From the NCBI GenBank assembly GCA_965207165.1, contig OZ242265.1, forward strand, positions 2,790,001-2,854,000: a stretch of 64,000 bases of DNA, read 5' to 3'. The notes beneath the pieces are model-generated. The model did no database searches. It was not told where the DNA came from and saw only the letters and a program-made list of their open reading frames with translations. Position numbers and translations under genes: made by a program. Positions 1 through 6,049 of the stretch are shown here, piece by piece. Source of the stretch: JAAXHV01 sp965207165. Its GTDB lineage: Bacteria; Pseudomonadota; Gammaproteobacteria; Eutrophobiales; Eutrophobiaceae. The stretch's first letter is position 1. Each line of letters starts with the position of its first letter.

Positions 1-573
1 CAGCAACGTCAACATGAGGCCGCAGGCAATCACCCCGGTAAGCACGCCCCACGAGCCGGCGAGCAAGGCGCCCAGTTGCCTGACCAGGTTTGGCCGGTCA
101 CCGCCGGGCTTGAAATCGGGACCGCACTTGAAGCGAAGCGCGATCCCGCTGTAGCCCTTGGTAAACTCTTCTGCGGTAACCCTGCGTTTCCCTGTGGCAG
201 GGTCATTCAGGTAGAAACCTTGGCCATCGAACCCTTCGAGCACAACGAAATGGCTGAATTGCCAGAATAAAATCAGCGGAAGCTCCACCTGTTTCAGCTG
301 ATCGGCACGCAGGCCGAGCCCCTTGCATTCAAGACCATAGTGCCTGGCGGCGCGCAGGATGCTTGCCGCGCTGCTGCCGTCACGGCTCACTTCACATTTA
401 TCGCGTAATTCAGTCAACGGCGCCCAGCGCCCGAAATAAGCCAGGACGATCCCGAGACAGGCGGCGCCACATTCCGACGCATGCATCTGCAACAGAATCG
501 GTGTGTTGACCTTCTTTTTCAAAACGTCCGAAGACGCCTTATCCCTGGCTTCCTTGGAGGCGCTCGATGGCAT
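1..573 (-). CDS. NHLM-type peptidase-containing ABC exporter, N-terminal part (cut by window edge)
   Basis: Only the first 191 residues lie in the window; the rest runs off the left edge. They form a C39 peptidase domain. The catalytic Cys is in the ECGAACL motif (C35), the His in FSHFVVLEGF (H108) and the Asp in YLNDPATG (D124). A hydrophobic segment that should be the first membrane helix begins at the edge. In known families such a domain cleaves leader peptides after a double-Gly-type site and precedes a transmembrane and an ATPase domain; it sits in the inner membrane and exports the mature peptide. The ATG follows the stop of the HlyD-like gene by one base, so the two are probably translationally coupled. 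Together with the YcaO gene upstream, this places it in the NHLM bacteriocin-export group. The membrane and ATPase domains are inferred. Confidence 0.88.
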   Translation of the reverse strand, partial: MPSSASKEARDKASSDVLKKKVNTPILLQMHASECGAACLGIVLAYFGRWAPLTELRDKCEVSRDGSSAASILRAARHYGLECKGLGLRADQLKQVELPLILFWQFSHFVVLEGFDGQGFYLNDPATGKRRVTAEEFTKGYSGIALRFKCGPDFKPGGDRPNLVRQLGALLAGSWGVLTGVIACGLMLTLL

Positions 574-574
574 C

Positions 575-1126
575 TTATAGTCGCGTCGTAAGGAACAGCT
601 CTATCGGCGATTGCCTGCCAAGCCCGATAACCAGCCGGCATTCCCTGCTTGTGAGGGTGTCCGGCTCAAGACCTTCTTCGAGCGCGATATCGACACGGTG
701 CAGGGACTCAGGCGCCTCGGGCAGAAACGCGGACATCCCGTCGGAAATGGGTACAGCGGAAATTGCCTTGACTGCACCGACCAGTGCGCCTGCTTTTGCA
801 TCTTTCGTGTCTAACTCAACCATTACCGGCATGCCGGCCTCGATTGACGGCGCGGTGCCGCTCTGCATCCAGACAAGGGCCTGCACAAGCCGGCTTCCTT
901 CAGGTGAAGTTTCACCTTGTTCGACAAGTATGCCGTTGAACTCAATACTACGGGCTATGTTGCCGAAGAGAAGCCATGCTGAGAGTATTAGCAGGAAAAC
1001 GGCAATTGCCGCGACAAGCAGGCGTTCACGCGGTGTGGAAATCGTCAGCAGCCGGTCGAGTTGCTCGCGTTCTTCCTTCGCTTCAGCTACCGTATCGTGA
1101 AATGATTCAAACGGATTGTTGAACAT
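575..1126 (-). CDS. Short HlyD-like secretion protein of the NHLM exporter
   Basis: This 183-residue protein has a charged N-terminus, one membrane helix (about residues 36-55, rich in Leu/Ile/Val) and a small periplasmic part. A segment with GMPVMVELDTKDAKAGALVGAVKAI (split here as GMPVMVELD and GALVGAVKAI) resembles the C-terminal beta-barrel part of HlyD adaptors. The long coiled coil and lipoyl halves of a full adaptor, usually near 400 residues, are absent. It is tightly packed before the peptidase-ABC gene and after the YcaO gene, so it is most likely the export adaptor or a coupling subunit. Family assignment rests on context plus the beta-barrel-like stretch. Whether it replaces or supplements a full-length adaptor outside the window cannot be seen. 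Confidence 0.7.
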   Translation of the reverse strand: MFNNPFESFHDTVAEAKEEREQLDRLLTISTPRERLLVAAIAVFLLILSAWLLFGNIARSIEFNGILVEQGETSPEGSRLVQALVWMQSGTAPSIEAGMPVMVELDTKDAKAGALVGAVKAISAVPISDGMSAFLPEAPESLHRVDIALEEGLEPDTLTSRECRLVIGLGRQSPIELFLTTRL

Positions 1127-1273
1127 GGCCGGGAATATCCCCCCAAATGTGTGTAATCCAGTAAGACCAGGAAAATCTTATTCGGCTAACTCGATGATTT
1201 GCTTGATGTTAAAATAAACCAGCTTTTTTAACAAGCAATAATTCCGGGGGGGCAATAATTTCGGGGATAGATC

Positions 1274-1337
1274 GGGTCAGAGTAAAATCTTGAAGCGCGT
1301 TGCCGGTAGCAGGATCAGGGGTGATTTTACTCTGACT
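1274..1337. repeat. Inverted repeat with GTCAGAGTAAAATC arms
   Basis: The stretch between the YcaO gene and the HlyD-like gene carries GTCAGAGTAAAATC at about 1276-1289 and its exact reverse complement at 1323-1336, with a 33-base spacer. It lies in the only roomy gap (1127-1356) of the RiPP operon and has no open reading frame of its own. Palindromic elements of this look are common between genes in gammaproteobacteria; mobilisation by a transposase is inference. It could also fold in the transcript and alter the ratio of biosynthesis to export gene expression. Confidence 0.6.
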
Positions 1338-1356
1338 CCTGGTTTGCAGGTGTTTC

Positions 1357-3663
1357 TCACGCGATGACAGGAACGGGATTAAGTTCAGCTTCCCCGGCGG
1401 GGCAATCCCGCCAGCCCATCTCAACCGGTACGTCAAAAAGGCGTCCCGGCGCGAAGCGTTCCCAGAAGTGACGCAGGCCCGGCACGATCACGCGCGCCAC
1501 GGGCATACCGATGTCGGGCCGGGTCTGGTCGAGCACCAAAAATTCCATCCCCCTCGCTTCGACCAACCCGCGGCACCACTCCACATCGTCTCTCAGGTCT
1601 TCCGTATCCGGAACTGAGTAATCGGAACTCTGGCTCAACCTGACATCGCCTGCAGGCGCAAGATGGGTGTGGTCGGCCAATTTTCCGTTCTTCCACCACC
1701 ACAGACACATCGGATCATCGACCCCGTACCCGCTTTGAGCATTGCCCGGGCGAGGGACCCAGGTCAGGCACTGGTTCAATTCACAGACGGCCCGTAGCGC
1801 CGCAATCCGGGAGTCGGTGTGTGCGCCTGCGCCATAGATGATGTCTTCGGCCGCGCCATCGTTTCTGCGGGACAGTGCAACAAAGGCAGGAATTCCAAGG
1901 TCGCCGGTAAGGTCCAGCAGCCACATTTCGCGATTGTATTGATGATAATAACCTGCGGCGGATGCCAGGTACTCGTCAGCAAAGCTATCCAGGTCCACTC
2001 CGGGCCTTTGCAGCCGGTTGTACCACCAGATTGCGACGGCATCGCGTTCGACCAGTTCAAAAAACCCCTGCAGAACAGCTTCTTCCAGGGTGTTCCCGGC
2101 TGCACAGCCGTTGGAGTCGGCCCAAAGCCCCGAGGTTCCCCGTTGCTCCGGAGTCATTCCGTAGAGGATGGCTGTCGGTAACCAGCGTTGCCGGTCCCGG
2201 GTAAGCGACCATACCGGAGACCAGTCCAGTTCTCGCTCCGGGTCGAAGCGCGCCGGAACGACATTATACGGGTGGCCGCGTGCGTTGATCTCTTGCGCAT
2301 GGTCCAGTTGCCAATCGCTGAACAGTTGGACATCGTTCGGGGGGATCACCTCTCCAGTCGCCGCTCCGGGAAAATCCGCCAGGCTCCTGCGGCAACGGAT
2401 TTCATCACCGTGGAAAGCGCCGGAATAGCGCTCGACCGCTTCGCACAGCGCACTGACCTCGGATTGCTCCGCGCTGCTGCCCTTACCCGCACTCTTGCTG
2501 CGCAGGCTGCGCCGCAATGAGCTCAGGTTCCTGATTCGCAAGGCAAGATTGCTGCCCGCCCAATGTACATGCAGCCAGGGGTCCGTCCTGGGGGTAGTGC
2601 GTGAAACCCAGGTGACGATCCCGCTCACCGGGCTGACCAGGTGCCGGTATTTTTCAAGTGTCTCCGAAGGCGTCATCGACCGCACTCCGCCGCTGTTGCG
2701 AAGTTGTTTCGGGCTGGACTGCAATCGCACCGGCGTTGCCGGCCGATCCGGTTTATAGAGTTCCTCGTTTCCACAGACCGAACACTGCGGACGACGCACG
2801 ACCCGGTGATGTTCACTTTTCATGCCGACGACATCCAGTGTAATCGCCCGGTCATGCAACGGCGCTGCATCCCCGAGGACCAGCCACCTGGCGACCTCCA
2901 TGGCAACTATTCCGTAAACGACGTCCAGTACCAGGGGTTCGTATACGTTCGGACGAAACGCTGCCGCCTCGCCACAGTGATTTCGCAGAAAGGAATGGAC
3001 CTCCTGGTGGTTTTGTATACGGTAGGTGAGGCAGGCCCAACATGGACTTTTCTCCGCAGGCCGGAAGACAGGGCCGAAGAGAGGTTGTATTCCTGCAGGC
3101 CTGACCAGCGCCCAGGGCATGGCCGATTCCAGGTGCTCCCGGTTGACGGCAGCAAACTCGTCATCAAGATAGTCGGAACCTACGTACAGGGACAGGGAAG
3201 GACGGTCTGTGCCGACTGTAATGCCCATAGCCTCAAGCCGTGAGGAGAGATGGCCGTCGTCACCATGAATTTCTAACTGCGCTTCCTGCAATCGCTCTTC
3301 AACCTGGCGCGGGGACACACCCTGGGAGGACCAGAATGCCGCCTTGCCCCGTTCCATGCCGTGGTCGCCGGATACGGTGTATCCCCTGGATTCCAGAAAA
3401 GCCAGGGCTTTGCGAACATCCGTCTCCGGATGCACCCCGTCAAGAGCATCAACAATACCTTCCCGGGAACGGCGACCGTCAAGCAACGGCAGAAGATCCC
3501 CATACACCTGCCCATGCAGGAGCGTGTTGAATGTTTCGGAAACCAGGAGCGTCTGTCCAGCGCCGATAGAACGGCACTCAAGGTGTGGCGCCAGTACCGG
3601 TCGTTCTGTTTGACCGGAGCCTGAAGAGTGGTTAATGGCCAAGACCCTGGGACATCTGGGCAT
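1357..3663 (-). CDS. Fused TOMM leader-peptide-binding / YcaO cyclodehydratase
   Basis: This 768-residue protein is a two-part thiazole/oxazole-modified microcin (TOMM) enzyme. Residues about 20-310 match the E1-like, leader-binding half, with a four-Cys zinc site (C208, C211 in CWAC; C294, C297 in CSVC). Residues about 330-765 form a YcaO domain with the ATP/Mg signatures SAGKGSSAEQSEVSALCEAVER (about 391-412) and GNTLEEAVLQGFFELVER (about 523-540). The tail LNPVPVIA resembles the proline-rich C-terminus of YcaO cyclodehydratases. The family uses ATP to convert Cys, Ser or Thr of a precursor peptide into azoline rings. Length fits fused CD-type proteins. The start overlaps the end of the halogenase-like gene by 32 bases. 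No azoline dehydrogenase is seen nearby. Confidence 0.9.
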   Translation of the reverse strand: MPRCPRVLAINHSSGSGQTERPVLAPHLECRSIGAGQTLLVSETFNTLLHGQVYGDLLPLLDGRRSREGIVDALDGVHPETDVRKALAFLESRGYTVSGDHGMERGKAAFWSSQGVSPRQVEERLQEAQLEIHGDDGHLSSRLEAMGITVGTDRPSLSLYVGSDYLDDEFAAVNREHLESAMPWALVRPAGIQPLFGPVFRPAEKSPCWACLTYRIQNHQEVHSFLRNHCGEAAAFRPNVYEPLVLDVVYGIVAMEVARWLVLGDAAPLHDRAITLDVVGMKSEHHRVVRRPQCSVCGNEELYKPDRPATPVRLQSSPKQLRNSGGVRSMTPSETLEKYRHLVSPVSGIVTWVSRTTPRTDPWLHVHWAGSNLALRIRNLSSLRRSLRSKSAGKGSSAEQSEVSALCEAVERYSGAFHGDEIRCRRSLADFPGAATGEVIPPNDVQLFSDWQLDHAQEINARGHPYNVVPARFDPERELDWSPVWSLTRDRQRWLPTAILYGMTPEQRGTSGLWADSNGCAAGNTLEEAVLQGFFELVERDAVAIWWYNRLQRPGVDLDSFADEYLASAAGYYHQYNREMWLLDLTGDLGIPAFVALSRRNDGAAEDIIYGAGAHTDSRIAALRAVCELNQCLTWVPRPGNAQSGYGVDDPMCLWWWKNGKLADHTHLAPAGDVRLSQSSDYSVPDTEDLRDDVEWCRGLVEARGMEFLVLDQTRPDIGMPVARVIVPGLRHFWERFAPGRLFDVPVEMGWRDCPAGEAELNPVPVIA

Positions 3664-4909
3664 AACTGGTGAGCGAGAAGCCGCCGCACATCCGATTCCA
3701 GTCCGCCTTGTCGATGACCGGCCGGTTCAACAGTTCAATCATTTCGTCGAACTTGCGCAGCGCGGTGCAATCCACCGCCTCGGGGTCCGCTACCTTGCGG
3801 TGTTGTGGCCAGGCGTGGTCACGCGCGTGGCGCCAGAACCCACTGTCGTACCTGGAGCCACAGGAATAGTGCCAACCGACAAACAGGCCGTAGCAGAGCA
3901 TGTTGTTGACGAGAAATCGATTGACCACCGGCGCGTCGCGCTCAAGATGCTCCACGGGACGGCTTAGACGTACATTGAGAATCATCCCAATCTGCAACTG
4001 GGCGGATACAATGGCCGTTGCCTGGAGGGGCTCCATGAAGGCCGCGGCGTTACCGATGCGGGCCACCGCGCCATCGTAAATCTCGCGGTGGACGTAATTG
4101 GGAAACGGGATGACGGCGCGTTGCTCGAATTCCGATATGCCATTGGTTTCAAGGAACGCGTCAAAGTCCGATTCGACTTCGGCAAGGCTGGAAACATCGC
4201 GGTTGAAGATGTACCCGTAGGACGTGTGTACCGTAAGCGGAATGCCGAAGATCCAACCATGCGGACGTGCAACCGCACGGGTATAGGTATGTTGCAGGAC
4301 CGGCTCATCCTGCTTTTCCTCAATGATTGCCGGACAGCGGCGGATGACGGCTGTATTGGTGGGGATAAACGAAATGTCGATGTGCCGGTCGGGAAGGAGT
4401 TCCTTGGGAAATCCCCGCGCATCGAAGACCAGATCGTAGCGTTCCGGCGCACGGTCCTCGAACTCCACCTGCGCACCGCCCTCCACCCTGGTGATATTGA
4501 GCACATTCGCGTCGATATGGCGCGCGCGCGTGCTTTCTTGCAGCAACTCCCCCATCAAGTCGGCGGCTAAGTGGTAGGCGTAGGATACCTGTTGCGGCGC
4601 GAAGTAGTGGGTGAAGTCATGATTGCGCTGCCCCCATCCCTCGAATTCAATGCCGTACTTGCGCGTTCCCTTCACGCGCTGCTGGACGGTTTCGTGTGGC
4701 AAATTTGTCAGGTGCTGCAACTGGTCAACCAGGGTCGGCCAACTACCTTCGCCCACCCCAATGACCGGGATACGAGAGTCGTATATGTGGTGCAGCTCAT
4801 GATCCGGGTCAGGGTGAAGACGCGTTACACTTGCGGCTGCCAAGGAACCTGCAGTTCCCCGACCAACCACTGCGATGTTCTTTAATGATTTACTGCCGGG
4901 TTGAATCAA
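3632..4909 (-). CDS. Tryptophan-halogenase-family flavoprotein, atypical active site
   Basis: This 425-residue protein belongs to the FAD-dependent tryptophan halogenase family. It has an N-terminal nucleotide-binding loop (VVGRGTAG, 14-21), GVGEGSWPTL (51-60), the lysine-containing segment GTRKYGIEFEGW (81-92, with K84 at the place of PrnA Lys79) and GWIFGIP (218-224) where halogenases have WxWxIP. The active-site motif EPLEST appears as EPLQAT (293-298), so the position of PrnA Glu346 is Gln. At 425 residues it is shorter than classical halogenases of about 500-540. An in-frame stop just upstream leaves TTG as the only sensible start. As first gene of the RiPP operon it may halogenate or otherwise oxidise the peptide; function as a true halogenase is uncertain. 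Confidence 0.8.
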   Translation of the reverse strand: MIQPGSKSLKNIAVVGRGTAGSLAAASVTRLHPDPDHELHHIYDSRIPVIGVGEGSWPTLVDQLQHLTNLPHETVQQRVKGTRKYGIEFEGWGQRNHDFTHYFAPQQVSYAYHLAADLMGELLQESTRARHIDANVLNITRVEGGAQVEFEDRAPERYDLVFDARGFPKELLPDRHIDISFIPTNTAVIRRCPAIIEEKQDEPVLQHTYTRAVARPHGWIFGIPLTVHTSYGYIFNRDVSSLAEVESDFDAFLETNGISEFEQRAVIPFPNYVHREIYDGAVARIGNAAAFMEPLQATAIVSAQLQIGMILNVRLSRPVEHLERDAPVVNRFLVNNMLCYGLFVGWHYSCGSRYDSGFWRHARDHAWPQHRKVADPEAVDCTALRKFDEMIELLNRPVIDKADWNRMCGGFSLTSYAQMSQGLGH

Positions 4910-4931
4910 ACCAGATGATTTTCACGAGTGT

Positions 4932-5008
4932 CGATTGATTGCCGTATTTTACCATAAAGGGGGCAGAATTGGATTCTGTCGCCACCCTGACGGAACACCA
5001 ATCAATCG
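4932..5008. promoter_or_regulatory. Concentric dyads in the divergent RiPP/methyltransferase control region
   Basis: CGATTGATTG (4932-4941) and its exact reverse complement (4999-5008) flank an inner palindrome CAGAATTGGATTCTG (4964-4978). Both dyads share nearly the same centre, about 4970. The segment lies between the divergent starts of the halogenase-like operon (4909, minus) and the methyltransferase (5078, plus), so binding of a dimeric or looping regulator that controls both directions is a reasonable inference. No regulator gene is adjacent inside the window. Confidence 0.45.
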
Positions 5009-5077
5009 TATCGCTGTCCGGGGGGCGCCCGGTACCTGGGCCCTGATAGGCGTTTTGACCTGGATACCTCACTCAGG

Positions 5078-6022
5078 ATGAGTATTTCAGCCGGCGAATT
5101 GTTATACTGTGACGATAAACAGGACGCCCCGACCTTGAACGATACTCCCGAAATACCTCTTTCCGAACATGAACGCTCGGTAATAACTCACTACGACAAA
5201 ATGACCAGGGTGTTCTATCTCCAGTGGAGTTCCGAGCATTTTCATTTCGGCGTATTCAAGCCCGGTGAACGCCCCAGACACAACGAGACCCCGAAAGAAT
5301 CGGACGGACATGCAAGAGCACTGGAGCGCATGGTGGAAGTCATAGTTGCCCCAGCCGGGATTGAGGGACACCATCATGTGGTGGATGCCGGGTGCGGAGT
5401 GGGCGGAACTGCCTTTCACCTGGGCAGGACGCGGGACTGCAAGGTCACGGGCGTGAACCTGAGCAAGACGCAACTGGAGATTGCCAAAAGTAAGGCAGTT
5501 AATGCCGGCCTGGGTGATCAGATAGACTTCAAGTACGCGAACTGTTCCCGGAGTCTGCCGTTCGCAGATGGCTCCGTGGACGTGGTTGTCAATATCGAAA
5601 GCGCCCGTCACTACAGTGACCGAAGAACATTTCTCCACGAGGTATACAGGATCCTGAAACCGGGAGGAAGCATTGTGGCTTCAGACTGGATGGTGCATGA
5701 CACAATACCGGACAGCCAGCACAAACGTTACATTCAACCGTTATGCGAGGACTGGATGCTGTATAACCTGGAGTCCCAGTCCTCGTACACCCGGTTGCTG
5801 CAGGAAGCGGGTCTGGAAGTGATTGAATTTGAGGGATTCAACGGAATGGAGTTTGACAACCTGCATCTCCTCACAAACACCTACCAGTCCCTGGGACTGC
5901 TGCGAACCGGTTACATGAAGTCGCCTGTTTTCGCCAAACTGATGACTCAGCTGGAAAGATTGTGTGTTGCCTGGCGACACAGTTACCTGGGCATCAAACG
6001 CTACTGCGCCGTGAAAGGTTAG
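5078..6022 (+). CDS. Class I SAM-dependent methyltransferase
   Basis: This 314-residue cytoplasmic enzyme shows the Rossmann-like methyltransferase core: motif I VVDAGCGVGG (101-110), the acidic-loop region VTGVNLSKTQLEIAK, SLPFADGSVDVVVNIESARHY as motif II/post-II, and RILKPGGSIVASDWM as motif III. The pattern resembles the Methyltransf_11 / tocopherol- and sterol-methyltransferase-like group. The substrate cannot be read from sequence. It is divergent from the halogenase-like/YcaO operon across a short dyad-rich region, which suggests it may tailor the same natural product, for instance by O-, N- or C-methylation. That link is inference. It is followed 27 bases later by the convergent end of the AlkB fusion gene. 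Confidence 0.85.
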   Translation: MSISAGELLYCDDKQDAPTLNDTPEIPLSEHERSVITHYDKMTRVFYLQWSSEHFHFGVFKPGERPRHNETPKESDGHARALERMVEVIVAPAGIEGHHHVVDAGCGVGGTAFHLGRTRDCKVTGVNLSKTQLEIAKSKAVNAGLGDQIDFKYANCSRSLPFADGSVDVVVNIESARHYSDRRTFLHEVYRILKPGGSIVASDWMVHDTIPDSQHKRYIQPLCEDWMLYNLESQSSYTRLLQEAGLEVIEFEGFNGMEFDNLHLLTNTYQSLGLLRTGYMKSPVFAKLMTQLERLCVAWRHSYLGIKRYCAVKG

Positions 6023-6049
6023 GGACCAGGGGCTGGCCCGGATTTCTTA

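Noticed and set aside
1209..1436. 75-residue minus-strand frame as RiPP precursor
   Set aside because: It overlaps the YcaO 3' end and the inverted repeat, has no credible ribosome-binding site, and no Cys-rich core.
4890..5072. 60-residue minus-strand frame as RiPP precursor
   Set aside because: GTG start without a binding site, crosses the dyad-rich control region, only one Cys, and it runs into the halogenase-like gene in another frame.
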